Notes under the pieces: model-generated | Database searches by the model: none | What the model was told of the DNA's origin: nothing | Seen by the model: the letters and a program-made list of their open reading frames with translations, nothing else | Program-made: the position numbers and the translations under genes | Source of the DNA: Prevotellaceae bacterium UBA4361 | Lineage (GTDB): Bacteria > Bacteroidota > Bacteroidia > Bacteroidales > Bacteroidaceae | Reading direction: 5' to 3' | NCBI GenBank assembly: GCA_002393575.1 | Contig: DGSN01000051.1 | Coordinates: 33,256-94,603 of the forward strand | Length of the DNA stretch: 61,348 nucleotides | Shown: piece after piece, positions 33,525 through 41,740 of the stretch | Layout of the letters: every line of letters starts with the position of its first letter | Position numbering within the stretch: the first letter of the stretch is position 1

Positions 33525-35225
33525 TCATTTTTCACTTCTCACTTTCAACCGAATCAGCGCCCTTGCATTCTCAATGGCAGCGTCCGACAGCACCTCACCA
33601 CTGAGCATGTGGGCAATTTCCCTCACGCGCTCCTCCTCGTCGAGCTGCACGATGTGCGTGTTCGTCTGCTCGTCCTTGTCCTGCTTATACACCTTGTAGT
33701 GGCACGTGCCCATAGCAGCAATCTGAGGCAGGTGCGTGATGCTGATGACCTGTCGGTTCTGCTCGCCCATCTTCTGCATGATGCGAGCCATCTTCTCGGC
33801 AATACTGCCCGACACGCCCGTGTCGATTTCGTCGAAGATGATAGTAGGCAGTTTCACCTCGCTGGCAATGAGAGCCTTCAGCGAAAGCATCACGCGGGCA
33901 ATCTCGCCGCCCGATGCCACTTGCTTCACGGCTTGCAGCGCCGAGTTCTTGTTCGCACTGAACAGGAATTCCACCGTGTCGGCACCCGTCGCAGTGAGCC
34001 GTTCCGTGTCCATCCTCACATCCACCTTGAACTGCACATTCGGCATACCGAGCGGAACGAGGTTTTCCACCATTCGCTGCTCCACGTCCTTGGCAGCTTT
34101 CTGTCGTTGTTTCGACAGTTCTTCTGCCATCGCCACAGCTTTCTTCTTCGCCGTCGCCACCTTCTGCCGCAGTTCCTCAATCACCTCCTCGCTGTTGTCG
34201 ATGAGCATGAGTCGTTCGCTGAGTTGTCGGCTGAGCGCGATGAGTTCCTCCACGCTATCCACCTTGTGCTTCTTCTCCAGCGCGTAGAGCGTGGCAAGGC
34301 GTTCCTGCACCTGCTCCAGTCGCTCTGGCAGAAACTCTATGTTGTCGGCTTCCTGACTGATTACGTCGGCTATGTCCTTCATCTCGATGTAGCACGACTC
34401 CACGCGGTTCGCCAGTTCCTCTGCCGTCTTCATCTTGTCGCTGATGCTGCGCAAGGCAGCCATCGCCGTCTTCATCTGCTGCAACAGCGGTTCCTGTCCC
34501 TCCTGCATGTATTCGCCCCCATCGATGCAAGCCACTGCGTTCGACAGCTCTTGCTTGATTTCCTCGGCATGTTCCAGCAGTTCCGACTCCTCCTCCAGAG
34601 CCGCCTGCTCGCCTTCCACGAGCTTCGCCTCCTCCAGTTGGTTGAACTGGAATCGCAGGTAGTCCTCGTCGTCCTTGCTCTGCTTTGCCCGTTCGATGGC
34701 ATCAGCCAGCGCCTTCTCAGCCTGTCGCAACGCATGGTATTGCTGCTGGTAGTCCGCCAGTCGGTCAGCATTCTTAGCCATCGTGTCGAGGATGTTCAGC
34801 TGGAAGTCCTCCTTACCGAGCAAGAGGTTCTGATGCTGCGAATGGATGTCGATGAGTCGTTCACCCAGCTCCTTCAGGGTGGAGAGGCCCACAGGCGAGT
34901 CGTTGATGAAGGCACGGCTCTTGCCTGCACTCGTCAGTTCGCGCCTGACGATGCACTCCGTTCCGTCGAAATCAAGGTCGTTCTGCTGGAAGAAATCGCC
35001 CATACCATATTGACCTACGTCGAATTCTGCTTCCACCACACAGCGCTTTGCCCCAGTCTTAATCGACTTGGTGTCGGCCCTTTGTCCGCACAGCAGCCCG
35101 ATAGCTCCCAGAATGATGCTCTTTCCGGCTCCCGTTTCGCCTGTGATGACTGAGAATCCCTTTCTCAGTTCAATATCCAACGACTCAATCAGTGCGTAGT
35201 TCTCAATATGTAGCGATTTTATCAT
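33525..35225 (-). CDS. recN: DNA repair protein RecN
   Basis: A 566-residue SMC-like ATPase for double-strand-break repair. Walker A is GETGAGKSIILGAIGLLCGQ at residues 30-49, a long coiled coil follows in the middle, then the signature VASGGEIARVMLSLK and Walker B TIIFDEIDTGVSGSIAEKM. In related genomes recN usually follows coaBC-DUF4835; here it lies about 8 kb away on the other strand. Its promoter at 35431 leaves a leader of ~200 nt made of a tandem repeat. Confidence 0.95.
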   Translation of the reverse strand: MIKSLHIENYALIESLDIELRKGFSVITGETGAGKSIILGAIGLLCGQRADTKSIKTGAKRCVVEAEFDVGQYGMGDFFQQNDLDFDGTECIVRRELTSAGKSRAFINDSPVGLSTLKELGERLIDIHSQHQNLLLGKEDFQLNILDTMAKNADRLADYQQQYHALRQAEKALADAIERAKQSKDDEDYLRFQFNQLEEAKLVEGEQAALEEESELLEHAEEIKQELSNAVACIDGGEYMQEGQEPLLQQMKTAMAALRSISDKMKTAEELANRVESCYIEMKDIADVISQEADNIEFLPERLEQVQERLATLYALEKKHKVDSVEELIALSRQLSERLMLIDNSEEVIEELRQKVATAKKKAVAMAEELSKQRQKAAKDVEQRMVENLVPLGMPNVQFKVDVRMDTERLTATGADTVEFLFSANKNSALQAVKQVASGGEIARVMLSLKALIASEVKLPTIIFDEIDTGVSGSIAEKMARIMQKMGEQNRQVISITHLPQIAAMGTCHYKVYKQDKDEQTNTHIVQLDEEERVREIAHMLSGEVLSDAAIENARALIRLKVRSEK

Positions 35226-35237
35226 TGTTTGTGTTCA

Positions 35238-35425
35238 TAAAAGCATTTGAGGTAAATACCCCTATTTGTGCCTATTTGTGGGAATTTGTTGACCCTACAA
35301 AAGAAGCATTTGTGGAAATACCCTTGTTTGTGCTCATTTGCGGGAATTTGTTGACCCCCAAAAGAAGCATTTGTGGAAATACCCCTATTTGTGCCTATTT
35401 GTGGGAATTTGTTGACCCTACAAAT
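35238..35425. repeat. Tandem repeat, three units of ~62 bp, in the recN leader
   Basis: GGAATTTGTTGACCC recurs at 35281, 35343 and 35404; each unit also carries AAGCATTTG, AATACCC and CTATTTGTG blocks. The whole array lies between the recN -7 element and the recN start codon, so it would be transcribed as 5' leader. Confidence 0.85.
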
Positions 35426-35430
35426 CTCTG

Positions 35431-35438
35431 CAAAGATA
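35431..35438 (-). promoter_or_regulatory. -7 element of recN
   Basis: TATCTTTG on the minus strand followed by C, just beyond the tandem repeat and about 205 bp before the start codon. Confidence 0.55.
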
Positions 35439-35502
35439 AATCATTTTTCAATAAATCACTTAAAAATCAAGGCAAAACATTCATAGAACAAAAATATTTA
35501 GG

Positions 35503-35510
35503 TAATTTTG
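35503..35510 (+). promoter_or_regulatory. -7 element of the DUF6565-like lipoprotein gene
   Basis: TAATTTTG followed by C, about 42 bp before the ATG at 35552. Confidence 0.6.
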
Positions 35511-35551
35511 CATCGTTATCCATTAAATTTTAACCAAAAACCGAAAAAGAA

Positions 35552-35938
35552 ATGAAAACAAAATCCATTTTCATCATTGCAAGCATCGTTCTTGCATCCA
35601 CGCTCACCCTGTCCTCTTGCTCCACCAAGACGCGTGCCATCAACCAGCTCGAAAGCCTCACCTACGACCTGCGCGACAACAGTGCCAACTACAGCCTCTC
35701 GGACTGGCAGGACGCTGCGAACCGATACATCGACATCCGTAAGAAAATCAACAAGCACTATACGGACTACACCGCCGACGAGAAGGAACGCATCGGCAAG
35801 CTCCAGGGCGAAGCAGCCAACTATGTGGCAAAGGGTGCCAAGTCGAGCCTCATCAGCAATGTCGGAGGCATCGCGTCCGAACTCAAAGGACTCCTCGAAG
35901 GCATCATGGGACTCGTCGGGGGCAGCTCCGACAAGTGA
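35552..35938 (+). CDS. Small lipoprotein, DUF6565-like
   Basis: A 128-residue protein with a lipoprotein signal (LASTLTLSSC, Cys at about residue 23). The mature part is helical: INQLESLTYDLRDNSANYS, then KKINKHYTDYTADEKERIGK, ending in a Gly-rich segment. It resembles the DUF6565 family of Bacteroidales lipoproteins; function unknown. It is monocistronic with its own promoter. Confidence 0.7.
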   Translation: MKTKSIFIIASIVLASTLTLSSCSTKTRAINQLESLTYDLRDNSANYSLSDWQDAANRYIDIRKKINKHYTDYTADEKERIGKLQGEAANYVAKGAKSSLISNVGGIASELKGLLEGIMGLVGGSSDK

Positions 35939-36014
35939 TAAATGAAGAACGAAAGGTTCTTTAGGAGACTTATACCGCTTTCTTTCATTCTTCATTGGGA
36001 ACTCCGTGAAGCAA

Positions 36015-36090
36015 CGAGCCCTCGTTTCAATTCAAGCGAGCCCTCGCTGTCGTCACAACGAGCCCTCGTTATCGTTACGCCGAGCCCTCG
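36015..36090. repeat. 22-bp-period four-unit palindrome array (copy 3)
   Basis: CGAGCCCTCG at 36015, 36037, 36059 and 36081, exactly 22 bp apart and all in one orientation. Linkers are TTTCAATTCAAG, CTGTCGTCACAA and TTATCGTTACGC. It lies between the lipoprotein gene and the first BspA-like leader. Confidence 0.9.
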
Positions 36091-36119
36091 CCGCTATAGT
36101 GAGTCCTCATAAAAGCATT

Positions 36120-36398
36120 GGTGTGTGCTAAAAATGCCGAAGGCATGAAAGAATACAGGCAGGGGTGAAATGAAATGGAACCCCTGCTAAGTACACAGCC
36201 AATAACAGAACCCTGAAGGGGTGACGGATATGTATTCCTGTTTATCTGTCGTACCTTTGGCACTCTTTTTGCCTTGCATCACATAGCAGGGGTTTCGCTA
36301 CGCTCCACCACCTGCCTGTGCTCTCAACACCCCTTCGGGGTTTCAATACCACAACATGAATCATCATATCATTAACTAACATATAATCATTCAACATT
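36120..36398 (+). repeat. Conserved hairpin leader of BspA-like paralogue 1
   Basis: About 280 bp that recurs before each of three paralogues. It contains GCAGGGGT...ACCCCTGC (36159-36187), CCCTGAAGGGGTGACGGATA, TCTGTCGTACCTTTGGCACT, TAGCAGGGGTTTCGCTACGC, CTGCCTGTGCTCTCAACACC and the CCCCTTCGGGG palindrome. AGCAGGGGTT can pair with AACCCCTGCT, so alternative folds are possible. Confidence 0.8.
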
Positions 36399-37784
36399 AT
36401 GAAACGAATACAATTACTTTTATGCGCTTTTGTAGCGATGTTTATGCTATCTGTTAATTCTGCATGGGCTGGTTCTGCATACGTGAAAGTCACTGCTGAG
36501 AATGGAACGGTGTCTTGGATTGAAATCAAAGGAACCATCAAAGGAACGAATTTTGAGATTGGTAATAGTACTTATTCTAGTGCCATAGATAAAAATACAA
36601 AGGGTTCTATCGACCTCAATGAAGTGTGGTCTCTAAATGGTGGAAAAGGTATACATTATCAAGTTACCAGCATCGGGTATTGGGCGGATGCATTCTATTA
36701 TTGTAGTGGCTTGACTTCCATTATTATCCCCAACAGCGTAACGCACATCGGGACTTATGCGTTCGAAGGTTGTAGTGGCTTGACCTCCATTGTTATCCCC
36801 AATAGTGTGACCTACATCGGGGGGGGAGCGTTCTCTTTTTGTAGTGGCTTGACCTCTATTGTTGTAGAATCAGGTAATTCTTATTATGATTCTCGAAATA
36901 ATTGCAATGCTATTATTGAAACAGCTTCAAATGATTTGAGAAGAGGGTGTAAGAATACTATGATTCCTTCCAGTGTTACCCGAATCGGTTCTGAAGCGTT
37001 TTGTGGTTGTAGTGGTTTGACTTCAGTCGATATCCCTTCCAGCGTGACGTGCATCGGTGTTTCTGCGTTCCACAATTGTAGTAGCTTGACCTCCATTGTT
37101 ATTCCTTCCAGCGTGACGAGCATCGAGACGGGAGCATTCACCGGTTGTAGTAGCCTGATTTCCATCAATTTACCTTCCAGTATTACTAGCATCCAATATC
37201 AATCGTTCTATAATTGTAGTGGTTTGACCTCCATCGTTATTCCTTCTAGTGTGACTAGCATCGGGGAAGGTGCATTCTCTGGTTGTAGTGGTTTGACCTC
37301 TATTACTTCTTATATCACAGAAGTGTTTGAAACGGGCCGATTTGCTTTCTCTGGTTGTAACAATGCCGTTTTGTATGTTCCAGATGGCTTGGTAAGCACT
37401 TATCGGTCAACAAAAGATTGGAATTGTATTAATAAGATAGAAGAAATACCAGGTATAGCATTGGCAATGTCTTGTAATAATAAGGGCAAAGTACAGGTCA
37501 ATGGATCGATAGAATTCACAAATGATTTGGGACAAGTAAATGTAAAGGATGGCGTAGAAAACACCTTCGCGTTCCAACCTAATGATAATTGTGAGTTGAG
37601 ACAAGTTCTGATTGACGGACTGGATGTAACAGTTTCTGTTGAGAACAACCAATTGACGACGAAGGTGCATGAAGGCTCGAAGATGATTGTGATGTTTGAC
37701 AAGACGAGTTCTGATGTGAATGGCGATGGACAGGTGGATATCAGTGATGTGGTGAGACTCGTTAATATCATCTTGGGACAATAG
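36399..37784 (+). CDS. Secreted BspA-like leucine-rich repeat protein with half dockerin (paralogue 1)
   Basis: A 461-residue protein with a signal peptide ending SAWAG. Residues about 85-340 are LRR_5 (Treponema/BspA) repeats of the form SVTSIG..AF.GCSGLTSI.IPS, about 23 residues each. They are interrupted by VVESGNSYYDSRNNCNAIIE, a spacer also present in paralogue 2. After an Ig-like segment (IALAMSCNNKGKVQVNG) it ends with a single F-hand DVNGDGQVDISDVVRLVNII followed by LGQ, only half of a dockerin pair. BspA proteins mediate adhesion in oral Bacteroidales; a surface or secreted binding role is inferred. Confidence 0.88.
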   Translation: MKRIQLLLCAFVAMFMLSVNSAWAGSAYVKVTAENGTVSWIEIKGTIKGTNFEIGNSTYSSAIDKNTKGSIDLNEVWSLNGGKGIHYQVTSIGYWADAFYYCSGLTSIIIPNSVTHIGTYAFEGCSGLTSIVIPNSVTYIGGGAFSFCSGLTSIVVESGNSYYDSRNNCNAIIETASNDLRRGCKNTMIPSSVTRIGSEAFCGCSGLTSVDIPSSVTCIGVSAFHNCSSLTSIVIPSSVTSIETGAFTGCSSLISINLPSSITSIQYQSFYNCSGLTSIVIPSSVTSIGEGAFSGCSGLTSITSYITEVFETGRFAFSGCNNAVLYVPDGLVSTYRSTKDWNCINKIEEIPGIALAMSCNNKGKVQVNGSIEFTNDLGQVNVKDGVENTFAFQPNDNCELRQVLIDGLDVTVSVENNQLTTKVHEGSKMIVMFDKTSSDVNGDGQVDISDVVRLVNIILGQ

Positions 37785-37795
37785 GTTTTAAATGA

Positions 37796-38116
37796 AGAGT
37801 GAAGAATGAAGAATGAAGAATGAAGAATCGTATGATTGTACAGTTCATTAGCCCCAAACGGGGCGAAAGACCACAGGCAGGGGTGAAATGAAATGGAACC
37901 CCTGCTAAGTTCAAAGCCAATAACAGAACCCTGAAGGGGTGACGGATATGTATTCCTTTTTGTCTGTCGTACCTTTGGCACTCCTTTTGCCTTGCACCAC
38001 ATAGCAGGGGTTTCGCTACGCTCCACCGCCTGCCTGTGCTCTCAACACCCCTTCGGGGTTTCATTACCACAACATGAATCATCACATTATTAACTAACAT
38101 AAAATCATTTAACATC
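37796..38116 (+). repeat. Conserved hairpin leader of BspA-like paralogue 2
   Basis: A near copy of 36120-36398 preceded by a GAATGAA tract. It keeps GCAGGGGTGAAATGAAATGG, the CCCTGAAGGGGTG block and CACCCCTTCGGGG, and ends at the start codon of the next paralogue. Confidence 0.85.
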
Positions 38117-39793
38117 ATGAAACGAGTACATTTACTTTTATGCTCTTTAGTAGCAATGTTTATGCTCTCTGCAAATTCTGCATGGGCGCAGTACGTGAAA
38201 CTCACAGACAAGAATGGAACGGTTTCTTGGATTGAAATTAAAGGAACTATCAATGGCTCGAATATTGAGATTTATGTCCCCAATAATAGAGCTATAGATT
38301 TTGCTACAGAGGGTTCTCTCGACCTCAATGAAGTGTGGTCGGAGAGTGGTGGAAAAGGCATACATTATCAGGTGACAAGCATCGGAGAATTTGCGTTCTA
38401 TCATTGTATAGGCTTGACCTCTGTTGCTATTCCTTCGAGCGTGACGAGCATCGGGGTGGAAGCGTTCTATGAATGTAAGGGCTTGACCTCCCTTGAACTT
38501 CCTTCCAGCTTGACGAGCATCGATCGTAGTGCGTTCTATGGTTGTGTTGGCTTGACCTCCATTAACCTCCCTTCTAAGTTGAAGAGCATTGGTTCTAATG
38601 CGTTCGGTGGTTGTACTGGCTTGACTTCCGTCGTAATTCCTTCGAGTGTGACGAAAATCACTTCTTATGCGTTCTCTGCTTGTTCTGGCTTGACTTCCAT
38701 TGTTGTGGAATCAGGTAATACGGTTTATGATTCCCGAAATAATTGCAATGCAATCATTGAAAAGGCTTCAAACACTTTGATAACAGGATGTAAGAATACG
38801 AAGATACCTTCCAATGTGACGAGCATTGGTTATGGTGCGTTCGTAAGTTGTAAAGGCTTGACTTCCATTGCTATTCCTTCGAGCGTGACGAGTTTCGGTG
38901 GATTTGCGTTCTCAAATTGTAGTGGCTTGACCTCCATTGCTATTCCTTCGAGCGTGACGAGCATCGGTGAATTTGCGTTCTATAATTGTACTGGCTTGAC
39001 TTCTGTTGTTATTCCTTCGAGCGTGACGAATATTGGGGAACGTGCATTCATAGGTTGTAGTGGCTTGACCTCCATCGTTGTGGAATCAGGAAATTCGGTT
39101 TATGATTCGAGAGAGAATTGCAATGCTATTATTGAAACGGCTTCAAATACCTTGATAGGAGGATGTAATCATACAAAGATTCCTTCGAGCGTGACGGGCA
39201 TCGGGAATTATGCGTTAGGTTTTTGTAAAGGCTTGACCTCCGTCGAGATTCCTTCGGGCGTGACGAGCATCGGGGAATATGCGTTCTCTAATTGTAGTGG
39301 CTTGACTTCCATTACTTCTTATATATCAGATGTGTTTGAGACAGGAAGAAGTGCTTTCTCTGGTTGCAACAATGCCACTTTGTATGTTCCAAAAGGCTTG
39401 GTGGGTGCTTATCAATCAACAAAGGATTGGAATAGTATCGAAAAGATTGAGGAAATACCTGGGATAGCGTTGGCGATGGCTTGCAACAATAAGGGTAAGG
39501 TAAAGGTGAATGATGGAGTGCAATTCACGAATGATATGGGTGAGGTTAGTGTTTATGATGGCGTGGATAACAGCTTTGTGTTCACTCCTGAAGAAAATTG
39601 CCAGTTGGAACAAGTGCTGATTGATGGACTGGATGTTACTCTTTCTGTCAAGAACAACGAACTGAAAACCAAGATTCATAAAAATTCCAAGATGATTGTC
39701 ACGTTCAGCAAGATGGGCTACGATGTGAATGGCGATGGAACGGTGGACATCAGCGACGTGGTGAAGCTCGTGAATTTTATCTTGGGACAGTAG
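38117..39793 (+). CDS. Secreted BspA-like leucine-rich repeat protein with half dockerin (paralogue 2)
   Basis: 558 residues and the longest of the three paralogues. It has the same signal peptide type (ANSAWAQ), more LRR_5 units and two copies of the VVESGN..YDSR.NCNAIIE spacer, which shows internal duplication. The C-terminal Ig-like segment ends in DVNGDGTVDISDVVKLVNFI then LGQ, a single F-hand. Near-identical repeat units between this gene and its neighbours suggest recent duplication and recombination. Confidence 0.88.
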   Translation: MKRVHLLLCSLVAMFMLSANSAWAQYVKLTDKNGTVSWIEIKGTINGSNIEIYVPNNRAIDFATEGSLDLNEVWSESGGKGIHYQVTSIGEFAFYHCIGLTSVAIPSSVTSIGVEAFYECKGLTSLELPSSLTSIDRSAFYGCVGLTSINLPSKLKSIGSNAFGGCTGLTSVVIPSSVTKITSYAFSACSGLTSIVVESGNTVYDSRNNCNAIIEKASNTLITGCKNTKIPSNVTSIGYGAFVSCKGLTSIAIPSSVTSFGGFAFSNCSGLTSIAIPSSVTSIGEFAFYNCTGLTSVVIPSSVTNIGERAFIGCSGLTSIVVESGNSVYDSRENCNAIIETASNTLIGGCNHTKIPSSVTGIGNYALGFCKGLTSVEIPSGVTSIGEYAFSNCSGLTSITSYISDVFETGRSAFSGCNNATLYVPKGLVGAYQSTKDWNSIEKIEEIPGIALAMACNNKGKVKVNDGVQFTNDMGEVSVYDGVDNSFVFTPEENCQLEQVLIDGLDVTLSVKNNELKTKIHKNSKMIVTFSKMGYDVNGDGTVDISDVVKLVNFILGQ

Positions 39794-40109
39794 GTTTTAA
39801 ATGAAGAATGAAGAGTGAAGAATGAAGAGTCGTATGATTGCACAGTTCATTAGAACGGGGCGAAAGACCACAGGCAGGGGTGAAATGAAATGGAACCCCT
39901 GCTAAGTACATGGCCAATAATAGAACCCTGAAGGGGTGACGGATATGTATTCCTGTTTATCTGTCGTACCTTTGGCACTCTGTTTACCTTGCACTACACA
40001 TAGCAGGGGTTCCGCTACGCTCCACCACCTGCCTGTGCTCTCAACACCCCTTCGGGGTTTCACTACCAATACATGAATCATATCATTTTCTAACATAAAA
40101 ACATTTAAC
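39794..40109 (+). repeat. Conserved hairpin leader of BspA-like paralogue 3
   Basis: A third copy of the leader, including GCAGGGGTGAAATGAAATGG, CCCTGAAGGGGTGACGG and CACCCCTTCGGGG. It ends at the start codon at 40110. Confidence 0.85.
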
Positions 40110-41237
40110 ATGAAGAAACGAATAAAATATCTTTTATACTCTTCCGTAGCGATGTTTATGTTCTCTGCCAGTACGGCATGGGCACAATATGTGAAGGTTA
40201 TTTCTGAGGATGGAACGGTGTTGTGGGAGAAAATAAAAGGTGAAATCAATGGCAGGGATATTAAGATTTATAATGATAGTGAAGAAGATGATGATTTTGT
40301 GATAGCTGATTCGATAGCAGGTACTATCGACTTGACGGAGGTTTGGTCACGAAGAGGAGGAAAAGGGACTCATTATCAAGTGACAAGCATTGGAGATGAT
40401 GCCTTCTCTGGCTGTACCGACTTGATTTCCGTGATAATTCCTTCAAGTGTGACGAGCATAGGGGATGATGCGTTTTCGGATTGTCGTAGTATGATTTCTG
40501 TGACGATACCATCGGGTTTGACAAGCATAGGGGATGATGCGTTCTCAGGTTGTCGTAACTTATCCACTTTCATGAGGATTCCTTCGAGTGTGACGAGTAT
40601 CAACGAGGGTGTTTTTGAAGGTTGTTCCCGCTTGCCCTTTGTGTCGATACCTTCAAGTGTGACGAGCATCGGTGCTGGTGCATTTGAGGGTTGTTCTCGC
40701 TTGACCTTTGTGAGGATTCCTTCGAGTGTGACGAGCATTGGAGAATGGGCGTTTAAAGATTGTCATAACTTGGTCTTTGTGAGGATTCCTTCGAGTGTGA
40801 CGAGTTTTAATAAGGGTGTCTTTTCTGGCTGCTCTAAATTGGCTTTAATTGTTACGGAAGGAGATGATTCTGTTTTTGATGCTATAGGTATTTTAGATAT
40901 ATCTTTTGATGGTTCTGTGACGATTCCTTCAAGTATAACGAACATTGGGGATGAGGCTTTTGAGGGCTGTCGTAGCTTGACCTCTGTTAAGATTCCTTCG
41001 AGTGTATTGAGCATCGGGAAAGAGGCATTTAAGAACTGTGCAGGCTTGAACTCCATCACTTCTTACATTACAGAGGTGTTTGAAACTGGTAAAGATGCTT
41101 TCCAAGACATTCCTTCTTCAACTACATTGTATGTTCCAAAAGGATTGGTGAGCACTTATCAGTCTAAGAAAGATTGGAATCACATTAGCAATATAAAGGA
41201 AAATGTCCCTGCTGTTTCTATGACAACGTCAAAATAA
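40110..41237 (+). CDS. Secreted BspA-like leucine-rich repeat protein lacking the C-terminal module (paralogue 3)
   Basis: A 375-residue protein with a signal peptide ending STAWAQ and LRR_5 repeats like its neighbours (IPSSVTSIGAGAFEGCSRL). It stops at VPAVSMTTSK, right where paralogues 1 and 2 continue (IPGIALAMSCNN) into the Ig-like and half-dockerin part. The LRR sequence is more diverged (FNKGVFSGCSKLALIVTEGD). It may be a natural truncation or a decaying copy. Confidence 0.8.
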   Translation: MKKRIKYLLYSSVAMFMFSASTAWAQYVKVISEDGTVLWEKIKGEINGRDIKIYNDSEEDDDFVIADSIAGTIDLTEVWSRRGGKGTHYQVTSIGDDAFSGCTDLISVIIPSSVTSIGDDAFSDCRSMISVTIPSGLTSIGDDAFSGCRNLSTFMRIPSSVTSINEGVFEGCSRLPFVSIPSSVTSIGAGAFEGCSRLTFVRIPSSVTSIGEWAFKDCHNLVFVRIPSSVTSFNKGVFSGCSKLALIVTEGDDSVFDAIGILDISFDGSVTIPSSITNIGDEAFEGCRSLTSVKIPSSVLSIGKEAFKNCAGLNSITSYITEVFETGKDAFQDIPSSTTLYVPKGLVSTYQSKKDWNHISNIKENVPAVSMTTSK

Positions 41238-41295
41238 GGAAATAAAAAATGTACAAATCTCTCCTAAAAAGAGTGTGTAATGCCTCTATAATAAA

Positions 41296-41691
41296 ATGAT
41301 GATGAAGATGATAGAATTAGATAATGACAAACTTTCCAATGCTGTGCAAGTGATAAAGGATGCCATCTTGCAAAGTCAGCAACGAGCTCTAAAGATGGTA
41401 AACCAAGAGCAGCTGGCTTTGTATTATGGTGTCGGAAGGTATATTTCTTCCAATACTCGTACAAAGAACTGGGGAAAGGGTTTTATTGAAAACATCAGTG
41501 AGCAATTACGAAAGGAATTGCCAGGATTGAGAGGTTTTTCTGTCACGAATCTAAGGAACATGCGAACCTTTTATGAGGAGTGGCGATTGTTGGAAACAGC
41601 AAATTCATCAGTTCAAACTGATGAATTTGCAAGAACGATTGATAAGGGAGTTAGAAAAGTTGTTGTAATACTAATACCAAATATAGAATGA
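41296..41691 (+). pseudogene. Truncated YhcG/DUF1016 N-terminal domain
   Basis: 131 codons matching the N-terminal half of YhcG-type proteins: QQRALKMVNQEQLALYYGVG, WGKGFIENISEQLRKELPG and GFSVTNLRNMRTFYEEW. Full-length members have about 330-350 residues and a C-terminal PD-(D/E)XK nuclease domain, which is absent here; the frame ends in an unrelated tail (VVVILIPNIE). It is most likely a remnant of a mobile or defence-associated gene. Confidence 0.75.
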
Positions 41692-41740
41692 AAAAACATT
41701 CTACATTCTTCATTCCTCATTCTTTATTCTTCATTTACTT

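Noticed and set aside
33495..35153. A 552-codon plus-strand frame opposite recN
   Set aside because: Shadow of recN, which has intact Walker A, signature and Walker B motifs.
35192..35533. A 113-codon frame with repeated AYLWEFVDP-like segments
   Set aside because: It is produced by the tandem DNA repeat in the recN leader; the repeats are not frame-conserved and there is no promoter for it.
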